Shown piece after piece: positions 26,237-32,669 of a stretch of 64,000 nt of DNA; within the stretch, counting starts at the first letter, position 1; each line of letters starts with the position of its first letter. This DNA is from CBDCXF01 sp965223755. Lineage in GTDB: Bacteria > Acidobacteriota > Thermoanaerobaculia > Multivoradales > JAHEKO01. The stretch is from NCBI GenBank assembly GCA_965223755.1, contig CBDCXF010000002.1, positions 1,302,001 to 1,366,000 of the forward strand, given 5' to 3'. The position numbers were made by a program, and so were the translations under genes. The notes beneath the pieces were generated by a model, which was not told the origin of the DNA, made no database searches, and was given only the letters and a program-made list of their open reading frames with translations.

Positions 26237-26854
26237 ATGGATACGGACATCGAGCGGTTGGCCAGCAAATATCACTCCCGTTTGCCGGGCATCGTCCGGG
26301 CTGCCTTGAATGACTCCGGTATCTCCGATGAGGTCATCGATCGGCACGGGATCGGTTGGGATGACGAATTCATCACGGTTCCCGTGAGGAGCAGGACGGG
26401 GAGCGTGGCTTTCTTTGAGAAGTGGATTGAAATCGGGCTGCCGGCAGAAGAGCTTGGGTACGTTGAGTTGTTTCCGTGGGAAACCGTCAAGCAAAGGCCA
26501 GAGCTGCTCGTGATCTGTGAGGGCGTCCACGAGTGCTTGGTTGTTGAAAGCGCCGGGTTCCCAGCAGTCTGTGCGACCGGATCAGGGCTCTACTTCAAGG
26601 CCAGAGAGTGGGTGGAAGAGCTGGACCGCGTTCCCCAACTGGTTGTGGCTTTGAAGCGAGGAGATAAACGAGAGAGAAAGAAAGGTCGTCTCTCTCGCCG
26701 GGAGGTCGAGGCCAAGATTCGTATGGCTTTGCCCGAAGCCAAGGTGATTCCTTGGCCTGCGGAAGTGGGTGATGGTGGAGGAGCGGCTGACCTGTATCTT
26801 AGGGGCGGATCGGTAGCAGACTGGCTTGGGCGGTTCATTGAAAGTCATGGTTAG
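26237..26854 (+). CDS. Toprim-domain protein, primase-like
   Basis: The 205-residue protein has a Toprim core: LLVICEGVHECLVVESAGFPAVCATGSG, with the catalytic Glu in CEG and the strand-loop pattern of DnaG-type primases and phage primase-helicases. A second acidic region (RVPQLVVALKRGD) is in the position of the D-x-D motif but shows only one Asp. The C-terminus is basic and Glu-rich. No CHC2 zinc finger is present, and the N-terminal 70 residues look like a short primase linker domain. It heads a plus-strand module with a winged-helix gene, whose start overlaps its stop. A replication-like role after excision is plausible. Confidence 0.72.
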   Translation: MDTDIERLASKYHSRLPGIVRAALNDSGISDEVIDRHGIGWDDEFITVPVRSRTGSVAFFEKWIEIGLPAEELGYVELFPWETVKQRPELLVICEGVHECLVVESAGFPAVCATGSGLYFKAREWVEELDRVPQLVVALKRGDKRERKKGRLSRREVEAKIRMALPEAKVIPWPAEVGDGGGAADLYLRGGSVADWLGRFIESHG

Positions 26855-27170
26855 GAAGCAGTCTTCTCCTTATGTCGTCATTTACTTGGACGCTCGGCGC
26901 AAGCTGAGGCTTTCGCTTACCGAGTACGCCCTTGCCGAAATGATCGATCGGCTGGCTGGAGAGAAAAGCAGGACACCTGGTTGGTGCCATGCTTCCAAGA
27001 AGTACCTCGCTCAGGCGTTGGGGATCAGTGAACGGACTCTCTACGAGCACTTGGATCGCATTGTCGAGTTGGGTCTCATCGAGCACCACCTGACGCATCG
27101 TCACCTCTTGCGGCCGACATCGGCGTGGACAAACTGTGTACAGCTTTTCAGGCGAGACGAGGCCGCTTGA
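26847..27170 (+). CDS. Winged-helix/HTH protein, possible replication or transfer regulator
   Basis: The 107-residue protein starts at an ATG inside the Toprim stop region (ATGGTTAG overlap). A helix-turn-helix is clear in WCHASKKYLAQALGISERTLYEHLDRIVELGLIEHH. The pattern resembles the N-terminal helix-turn-helix domains of plasmid replication initiators and GntR/MarR-like winged helices. The element B protein at 63382-63729 matches it in the same region (WCFASREYLASMNQVSERTL), and both are followed by an AT-rich segment and an XRE gene. That synteny supports a conserved core module. Confidence 0.75.
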   Translation: MVRKQSSPYVVIYLDARRKLRLSLTEYALAEMIDRLAGEKSRTPGWCHASKKYLAQALGISERTLYEHLDRIVELGLIEHHLTHRHLLRPTSAWTNCVQLFRRDEAA

Positions 27171-27205
27171 GTCCTATTTGGCGTGAAACTGCGGATTCTG
27201 CAGTC

Positions 27206-27244
27206 GATATATAAAAGTTTTATAAAGAAAGAGATATCTAAAAG
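27206..27244. other. AT-rich segment between winged-helix and XRE genes (element A), possible origin or promoter
   Basis: An A/T-dominated run with AAAAGTTTTATAAAG and GATATC stands out from the surrounding GC-rich DNA. A similar segment occupies the same place in element B (63735-63776), also containing ATATA, AAAAGAT-type repeats and GATATC. It could be a DNA-unwinding element of an origin, or a strong promoter for the XRE gene. The sequence alone does not decide. Confidence 0.4.
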
Positions 27245-27248
27245 CTCG

Positions 27249-27269
27249 ATCCTGCCACTGCGGCAGGAT
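27249..27269. promoter_or_regulatory. 8-bp inverted repeat, second copy of ATCCTGCC-N5-GGCAGGAT
   Basis: ATCCTGCC, five bases (actgc), then GGCAGGAT. The core and spacing are the same as in the longer palindrome at 26168-26200. It is 47 bases upstream of the XRE regulator start, which would suit autoregulation. Confidence 0.55.
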
Positions 27270-27315
27270 GTGCTGGTTGTCGGCTTCGGGTGAGCGCGTA
27301 TTCTGAAAGACAGAT

Positions 27316-27675
27316 ATGGGTTCTTTGTTACACAACTACTTGTCGATGTACCGCAAACGGGTGGGGCTTTCGCAGCAGGAAGTGGCCCAGCTTGTCGGTG
27401 TTTCGCAGGATGCCAACGTCACCAAGCATGAGCTGGGCCGCCAGCTCCCGTCGGTTCGTGTGCTCATCGCCTACGAAGTGGTCTATGGAGAGCCACTCGC
27501 AAAGCTCTTCGCAGGCCTCTACGAGGAAGTTGAGGCCTGCGTGCAGGACCGCGCGAAGGAGCTTCTTGCCGAGATTGAAGACAAGGGTGAGCATCCGCGG
27601 CCGCGCAAGTTTCAGCAACTCTCTGAGATCTGTTTCCCTGATGACACCGTCATCGTGCCATGGGAGGAGAACTAG
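27316..27675 (+). CDS. XRE-type HTH regulator with C-terminal helical extension
   Basis: The 119-residue protein starts LLHNYLSMYRKRVGLSQQEVAQLVGVSQ, an XRE helix-turn-helix. A helical segment follows (PLAKLFAGLYEEVEACVQDRAKELLAEIED). It is paired with the RNase-H-like gene whose start overlaps its end by 16 bases. I associate this pairing with Acidobacteriota mobile DNA. A related gene begins at the right edge of the window (63969, SLHNYL). Palindrome copies at 26168 and 27249 are candidate binding sites. Confidence 0.8.
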   Translation: MGSLLHNYLSMYRKRVGLSQQEVAQLVGVSQDANVTKHELGRQLPSVRVLIAYEVVYGEPLAKLFAGLYEEVEACVQDRAKELLAEIEDKGEHPRPRKFQQLSEICFPDDTVIVPWEEN

Positions 27676-28175
27676 TCCGAGCATTGGCGCTCGGGATCAG
27701 GCCACAGCGGATCGGAGTTGCCGTCCTCGAAGGGTCGCAGCGCCTTGTCGAGTGGGGTACGAGGAAAGCACGCTACGACGACGAAGCTCGGATCTTGAAG
27801 CATCTCGATGCCCTCATTGAACGATTCGACCCCGACTTTCTCATCGTCAAGAACTACAAATCTGGAGAGGCTCCAAAGGCAGCTCGCGTAGCTGCACTCC
27901 TAGTCGAGCGCGGGCTCGAATGGGGCGTAGGGTTTCGCAAAGTCAGTGAAGAGGACGTGTATCTTGAGTACCGCCAAGTTGAGCCAAACTCGAGGTTTGA
28001 GGTGGCAGTGGCCATCTCGCGAGTATTCCCCGAGCTTGCCGACCGTTTGCCAAGACCTCAGGTCGCCTGGGAGCGAGAAGACGATCGGATGGTGGTGTTT
28101 GAAGCGGTCGCCTTGGGAACCGCGCAGCTTGCCCGAGAAGAGCGCGAGCGATTCCACGCTCGCATGAACCAGTAA
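27660..28175 (+). CDS. RNase-H/RuvC-like fold protein with missing catalytic acids
   Basis: The protein begins RALALGIRPQRIGVAVLEGS, the strand-turn-strand that opens RuvC/YqgF-type Holliday-junction resolvase folds, where the usual 'GIDPG' Asp is replaced by Arg. The second acidic position (PDFLIVKN) has Lys in place of Glu. The C-terminal FEAVALGTAQ matches the late helix but with Glu for Asp. It therefore looks like a resolvase fold that has lost its active site, perhaps a structural or DNA-binding protein. ATG 27660 overlaps the XRE gene, but a TTG at 27684 downstream of GGAGGAGAA is an equally good start. Confidence 0.6.
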   Translation: MGGELVRALALGIRPQRIGVAVLEGSQRLVEWGTRKARYDDEARILKHLDALIERFDPDFLIVKNYKSGEAPKAARVAALLVERGLEWGVGFRKVSEEDVYLEYRQVEPNSRFEVAVAISRVFPELADRLPRPQVAWEREDDRMVVFEAVALGTAQLAREERERFHARMNQ

Positions 28176-28252
28176 CGACAGAGAGAGCAGCGAACCGGGC
28201 ACCAGTGCCCTTGGGAAAGCTGTGTCCGCGCACCGAAAGGAGGTGATGCACC

Positions 28253-28927
28253 GTGCGGAGTGCCAAAACCGACCGGGTAACGGTCGTACCGAGAGTACCT
28301 CGGGGTGGCGGCGCCGGCGCGGTGTACGTCCCTCCTGGGTATCTCTCGGATGTTGAGTTGATTGAGCGAATGAGTGGAGAGGCCGAGTCGATTGTTGCTG
28401 AAGCCTTGGACAGAGTGCAGGGTGTTGGTGGCATCGTCGGTCTCACAGTCAACGATCTAGAAGGCCATGGACTTACCTACGAGGGCGCCGCAAGGCTCGC
28501 TGCAACTACCGAGCTTTCGGTTCGTTTGGCTCGACTGGAGATCGGCAACGGCGATGCGCTGTCGAATCCAGAAGCGGTCGCACGGTACTTGTTTCTCAGG
28601 TATCGCAAGCCGATTCAGGAAGTGATGGGAGCGGTGTTTCTCAATCAGCGCAATCGCGTGATTGAGGATCGCAGGTTCTTTGTCGGCACTCTCACGCGAG
28701 CCGCGGTTGAGCCGAGGCCGATTCTTCGGACGGGGCTGGAGCTGGGAGCCGCAGGAGTGATCTTGTTTCACAGCCATCCTTCGGGAAAGCCCGAGCCTTC
28801 GGCAGAGGACATCGCCTTCACTCGGCGCATGGATGACGCTGGTTGCGTTGTCGGAATCCAGCTCGTTGACCACCTCATTCTCGGCAGCCCCACGCAGTGG
28901 GTGTCGATGAAGGTGCGTGGCTGGTAG
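28253..28927 (+). CDS. RadC-like JAB/MPN-domain protein (long)
   Basis: The 224-residue protein has the RadC order: an N-terminal helical part (helix-hairpin-helix-like, about 45-100), then the MPN/JAMM domain with FHSHPSGKPEPSAED (H-x-H-P-S-G ... S-x2-D) and the closing HLILGS. It starts at GTG 28253 behind an almost perfect Shine-Dalgarno sequence (AAAGGAGGTGAT). It shares the JAMM motif with the short homologue at 23763-24230, but the two differ enough to have separate histories. A strong intrinsic terminator follows. Confidence 0.88.
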   Translation: MRSAKTDRVTVVPRVPRGGGAGAVYVPPGYLSDVELIERMSGEAESIVAEALDRVQGVGGIVGLTVNDLEGHGLTYEGAARLAATTELSVRLARLEIGNGDALSNPEAVARYLFLRYRKPIQEVMGAVFLNQRNRVIEDRRFFVGTLTRAAVEPRPILRTGLELGAAGVILFHSHPSGKPEPSAEDIAFTRRMDDAGCVVGIQLVDHLILGSPTQWVSMKVRGW

Positions 28928-28936
28928 CTGTGTATT

Positions 28937-28964
28937 GGCCCTCCTTTGGAGGGCCTTTTGTTTT
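28937..28964 (+). terminator. Rho-independent terminator after the radC-like gene
   Basis: GGCCCTCC (28937-28944), a TTT loop, and GGAGGGCC (28948-28955) form a perfect GC-rich 8-bp stem followed by TTTTGTTTT. This closes the module that begins with the Toprim or XRE gene and separates it from the ATPase gene at 29014. Confidence 0.88.
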
Positions 28965-29013
28965 GGCAGGAAAGGCTGGTTGCAGAGTTGGTGGCGTGCC
29001 GCACGCTTGAGGG

Positions 29014-30168
29014 ATGGAGGGAGAAGACCGGGTTACACATTTGGGGTACGCCAACGCCAGGGCCAAGCTGCGCAAGTTTGGGATCAAAGAACGCGACCGC
29101 CTGAGCCACATCTGGATTGTGGGGAAGACCGGCGTCGGCAAGTCGACGCTCTTGGGCCAGATTGCTCGGCAAGACCTTGCAGGTCCGAGAGGGTTTCTCT
29201 TACTCGATCCACATGGCGACTTGGCTGTCGAGGTGAAGAAAGAAGCCGAACGCATCGGTCGTCCGGTTCGTTGGCTCGACCACCGTATCGACGGTTGGAA
29301 CGTCAATCCGTTTGACGGCGTGCCAGAGGATCAGTTTCCGCTTGCCGTCGCTGGCCTAGTCGAAACCTTCAAGAAGATTTGGTCGGACGAGTGGGGACCG
29401 AGGCTCTCCTACATCCTCACCAACGTGTTTTGGACGCTGCTGTACGCGCCGAAAGCAACTCTTCTGGACGTACCGAGGCTGTTGGCTGATGCTCGGTTTC
29501 GATCAGGACTGGTCGGCCACGTCAGCAACAAGGCCGTTACCGATTTCTGGAAGTTTGAATACAACAGGTGGAGTCATGGATTCCGTTCGATGGCATTGGC
29601 TCCGGTGCAAAACAAAGTCGGAGCGATCTTGGCCGATCCGAGGCTCCGGCAGGCGTTCTCTGACCGGGGTGAACCGATTCGATTGCGTCAGGCGATGGAC
29701 CGAGGAGAAGTGATCCTCGCTGACCTATCGAAGGGTGTCCTGGGAGAAGGTCCGAGCGATCTGCTCGGATCAATGCTGCTGTCGAGGCTGGTGTTGGCAG
29801 CGCTATCGAGGTCGCAGCTACCCAGAAGTGGGCGATCACCTTTCTGGGTGATCGCGGACGAGTTTCAATCCTTTGCAACCACCCACAGCGCGGCAATGTT
29901 GGGGGAGCTAAGGAAGTACGGGATTGGGGTTACAGCAGCGAACCAGCATGCGGCGCAACTAGATCGGGGAGTCCGAGACGCCTTGCTTGGCAACAGCGGT
30001 ACCGTGATCGTTTTTCGAGTCGGCGCTGTCGACACGCATCTCTTTTCTCAAGAGTTTTCCCCAGTCTTCACGCGCGACGACTTTCTGACCCTGCCGAACT
30101 TTTCCTACTATCTTCGCCTCCTGCTGAACGGGCGGCCAAGCCGCCCGTTCAGCGCAAGTCATCAGTAG
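29014..30168 (+). CDS. TraG/VirD4-type (type IV coupling-like) DNA-pumping ATPase, short form
   Basis: The 384-residue ATPase has Walker A GKTGVGKST (about residue 34), LLLDPHGDLA, and Walker B VIADEFQSF near residue 270, followed by AANQHAAQLD, a motif of the TraG/VirD4/HerA branch of FtsK-like motors. It lacks transmembrane helices and the N-terminal domain of full coupling proteins. Together with the larger relative at 44306 it suggests the element can be mobilised, although no relaxase or mating-pair genes are visible. The start ATG is close behind a GAGGG, and other starts are possible. The gene ends in a strong hairpin. Confidence 0.83.
   Translation: MEGEDRVTHLGYANARAKLRKFGIKERDRLSHIWIVGKTGVGKSTLLGQIARQDLAGPRGFLLLDPHGDLAVEVKKEAERIGRPVRWLDHRIDGWNVNPFDGVPEDQFPLAVAGLVETFKKIWSDEWGPRLSYILTNVFWTLLYAPKATLLDVPRLLADARFRSGLVGHVSNKAVTDFWKFEYNRWSHGFRSMALAPVQNKVGAILADPRLRQAFSDRGEPIRLRQAMDRGEVILADLSKGVLGEGPSDLLGSMLLSRLVLAALSRSQLPRSGRSPFWVIADEFQSFATTHSAAMLGELRKYGIGVTAANQHAAQLDRGVRDALLGNSGTVIVFRVGAVDTHLFSQEFSPVFTRDDFLTLPNFSYYLRLLLNGRPSRPFSASHQ
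30123..30153. repeat. Perfect 14-bp inverted repeat at the convergent gene end
   Basis: GCTGAACGGGCGGC, loop caa, and its exact reverse complement lie inside the last codons of the ATPase gene, 13 bases before its stop. The convergent secreted-hydrolase gene ends at 30170. Without a T-run it is not a standard terminator, but a stem of this strength could act as a bidirectional transcription barrier. It has no sequence similarity to the palindrome at 26168. Confidence 0.55.
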
Positions 30169-30169
30169 A

Positions 30170-31645
30170 TCATTGAGAAATCAAGAGATCGTCCATTAAT
30201 TGGTAGTGGCCAGTAGACCACCCCCAGGGGGTGTAGTGCAGAGATATCTCATCGATTCCAGGTGGTAGTGGCCCGACGTTGAACTCGATCTTGAGTTGAC
30301 CGTCGATGTAGTACCTCGTATCGCCAGACACCGGGTCGTAGACGAAACGCTCGTTGAACCAGGTATTCCAAACGGGAGGGATAATCTCGCTTACGTTGAC
30401 TCCACGGTCTGAACATCGATGGGCACGTCCATCGTTCGCGACCACGGCAAATCCATGGGCCACGCACCGGTTGGTGCCTCCGGTGTAGAAGTAGTGGGCG
30501 TACTGCAAGCCGAATCGGTACTCTGGGTGACCGTCAACAAAAATATTGAAGGCACCGTTGTAGTTGACATTGGCGTGCCAAAGGCGTGCTTGCCGCTCGA
30601 AGATCACGGGTTTGGTCCGGTCAAATTGAATGGGAACGCTGTCCAGTACGCCGTATCGATCAGTTATCGCTGCATCGATGCGCATGATCCCACCAACTTC
30701 CGAAACGGTATTGCCACGCCACATCCACTTGGTGATGTCGATCATGTTGTCGTTGAAGTCGTCAGCGAAAACGGGGGCAGGAGTTGGCGGTTGTAGCCGA
30801 CCCAGCGCGTCGAGCATCTGCACGAAGATCTGAATTCGGGCATGATCATCGTTTAGGTAGTTGCTGGTAAACCCATGACAAGCCCAGTTGTCGCTGCAAA
30901 CTGCGGTCGGGACATTGGCGGGCAAGCTGTAGGGAACAGCCGTAATCGCATCGCCAGGGATGGTTGTGTAGGGCCAGAGGAGTCCGAGGACATTGGTTGC
31001 CGGTGTCGCCACCGACACCATCCTAAAGCTATCTTGCAGCTCGCTGGATAGTTCACCGAAAGCATCGTTCCCAAAAAAGTTGCCCTGGGAATGGGCAACC
31101 AAAAGTACCGGTCGACCAGCTTCAAAAGACGGCCCATACACTTGGGATATGTGTTCGTCGAGCGTCTGAGCAATTGCTTCCTCGTGAATGGCCACGAGTG
31201 CTTCCTCGACGAGGAAGAAAGCAGCGCCGGCAAGTGTCGGCGAGGCCACCAATTTCCCGACGCTGAACAGGAAGTGGTAGTCATCGACAAGAACCCCCTC
31301 TTGTTCCTTCCATTGGACATAGGCTTCGAAGAGATCCGCGGGACACGACTTCAGAAGAGTAGGTGCTCCACCAGCTCCTGCTTCTCTGCATGCTGTTTGG
31401 TTGTAGGCGATGGCCCACTGAAGATTGTCGGTAATCGAGTTGAGGTCAAACCCTTGAGTAAGGGCATATGAAGAGAATCGACCCTTTAGCTCATTCTTGT
31501 GAGCCTCGGCCTCGTCTTCGGTTGTATTGACGCCGTTGCCAAAAGCAATAGTAGTAGGCTCGAAAGTTGTCGCGCTTAGCCGTCCAATCGAGGAAAGCCC
31601 GGCAATGGCGACCACTATCCAGATAGACAGATTACGATTCCTCAC
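30170..31645 (-). CDS. Secreted alpha/beta-hydrolase (lipase-like) with C-terminal lectin-like domain
   Basis: The signal peptide ends near RLSATT. In the first 300 residues the nucleophile elbow VAHSQGNFFG (G/A-H-S-x-G) marks an alpha/beta hydrolase of the lipase/esterase type. The His is probably within the DDHARIQIF region. Residues about 310-490 (FADDFNDNMIDITKW ... DTRYYIDGQLKIEFNV) read like a concanavalin/LamG-type beta-sandwich, which often binds polysaccharide. The start overlaps the stop of the gene at 31642 by 4 bases, so the two are translationally coupled. The protein is probably secreted. Its benefit to the element is unknown. Confidence 0.75.
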   Translation of the reverse strand: MRNRNLSIWIVVAIAGLSSIGRLSATTFEPTTIAFGNGVNTTEDEAEAHKNELKGRFSSYALTQGFDLNSITDNLQWAIAYNQTACREAGAGGAPTLLKSCPADLFEAYVQWKEQEGVLVDDYHFLFSVGKLVASPTLAGAAFFLVEEALVAIHEEAIAQTLDEHISQVYGPSFEAGRPVLLVAHSQGNFFGNDAFGELSSELQDSFRMVSVATPATNVLGLLWPYTTIPGDAITAVPYSLPANVPTAVCSDNWACHGFTSNYLNDDHARIQIFVQMLDALGRLQPPTPAPVFADDFNDNMIDITKWMWRGNTVSEVGGIMRIDAAITDRYGVLDSVPIQFDRTKPVIFERQARLWHANVNYNGAFNIFVDGHPEYRFGLQYAHYFYTGGTNRCVAHGFAVVANDGRAHRCSDRGVNVSEIIPPVWNTWFNERFVYDPVSGDTRYYIDGQLKIEFNVGPLPPGIDEISLHYTPWGWSTGHYQLMDDLLISQ

Positions 31646-32502
31646 TGGGCAACCTCCTCTACGCAGTCTTCTGCTGTTGCTTCGTCAGTGAAATACAGGC
31701 CTCCTGACAGCAAAGAGTCATACTCCAAAAAAGCCTCGATTCTCTCGCGGGTATTGAGCAGCTCAGCTTTTGTCGCGAGGCGTTCCTGGTTGGGCGATTC
31801 GAACTCCACCTGAATCCCGTTCTCCCATTCGCCGAACGTGTAATAGAGGCAATCGTGGGCTCTGTGGATATGCGGCACCCCGGCCCGAGCGTCTTCCGAG
31901 TTCCCGGTGCGAAGCAGATTGGCTTGCATTACTTTTGCGTACTGTCGCAGCGCGGAGCGTGCTTCAGGGTCTGTGGGATGCCGAAAAGCAATGAATCGCT
32001 GAACGTCGTCGCGCACGCCATCGCTGTCGCTGTCGACTCCTTGAAGAGTGTCTTTCCCTATGTCACCAGGATCCGCTGGAAGTTCGAAGGGCAGTAGATC
32101 CAGTCTGACCGGTAACGGCTTTGAGAAATGACTGTTCTCGTCAACCGCCCAAACTTGAAGCGTGCCCGCTAGAAGTCCGAGTACGTCGTAACCAACGAGA
32201 TCGAAGGACAGTGTCACCGTGTAGTCCTGGTTAGTCAGGACCTCAAATGCGGTATCTGGGCTTACGCTCACATACGGTTCCAGTTCGGGGACAACGCGGA
32301 GGACCACTAGCCCTAGGTCTTCGCTGGACGAAAACGAAACGGTCGTCTGTTGTGGTTCTTCGTGGATGACTGTTGCGGTGACTTCGGTGGGGGTCCACGT
32401 CACACGCGGCTTGGCGACTAGAGGTGCGGCGCCAACGGCTACGAGTACAAGCAACGCTCCTCCCACAGATAGCCAGATGTTCTTACTTACTCGCATGTTC
32501 AT
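31642..32502 (-). CDS. Exported protein with EF-hand-like calcium motif
   Basis: The signal peptide (LSVGGALLVLVAVGAAPLVA) is followed by a beta-rich 130-residue domain. Next comes the short loop GVDSDSDGVRDDVQRF, a DxDxDG calcium-binding signature as found in dockerin/EF-hand or thrombospondin type 3 repeats. A helical C-terminus with a few Cys follows. It begins the two-gene unit with the secreted hydrolase. The frame starts at ATG 32502; an internal ATG at 32496 is equally possible. The function is unrecognised. A structural or chaperone partner for the hydrolase would fit the coupling. Confidence 0.62.
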   Translation of the reverse strand: MNMRVSKNIWLSVGGALLVLVAVGAAPLVAKPRVTWTPTEVTATVIHEEPQQTTVSFSSSEDLGLVVLRVVPELEPYVSVSPDTAFEVLTNQDYTVTLSFDLVGYDVLGLLAGTLQVWAVDENSHFSKPLPVRLDLLPFELPADPGDIGKDTLQGVDSDSDGVRDDVQRFIAFRHPTDPEARSALRQYAKVMQANLLRTGNSEDARAGVPHIHRAHDCLYYTFGEWENGIQVEFESPNQERLATKAELLNTRERIEAFLEYDSLLSGGLYFTDEATAEDCVEEVAQ

Positions 32503-32669
32503 CTTTCAAGGTAGCAAGCGGTATGGGAGCCGCAAGGGATAACTGAAAACTAGGCATGGACCTCCTCTCCCAAGGTCTAGATTGCTTGTGGGACAAGGCG
32601 AACCCCCGCCCCTCAATGAAGTAAGCGGAAAGAGGAGTCTTGAGTCCAGAATGGACGATTGAAATGGGG

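Noticed and set aside
26132..26530. Upstream extension of the small gene at 25994-26131
   Set aside because: It crosses the 14-bp palindrome and lies opposite the Toprim gene. Only the 45-residue end has a plausible start.
30218..30232. Short palindrome CACCCCC-A-GGGGGTG
   Set aside because: It lies inside the hydrolase coding region, is low-complexity, and has no partner copy.
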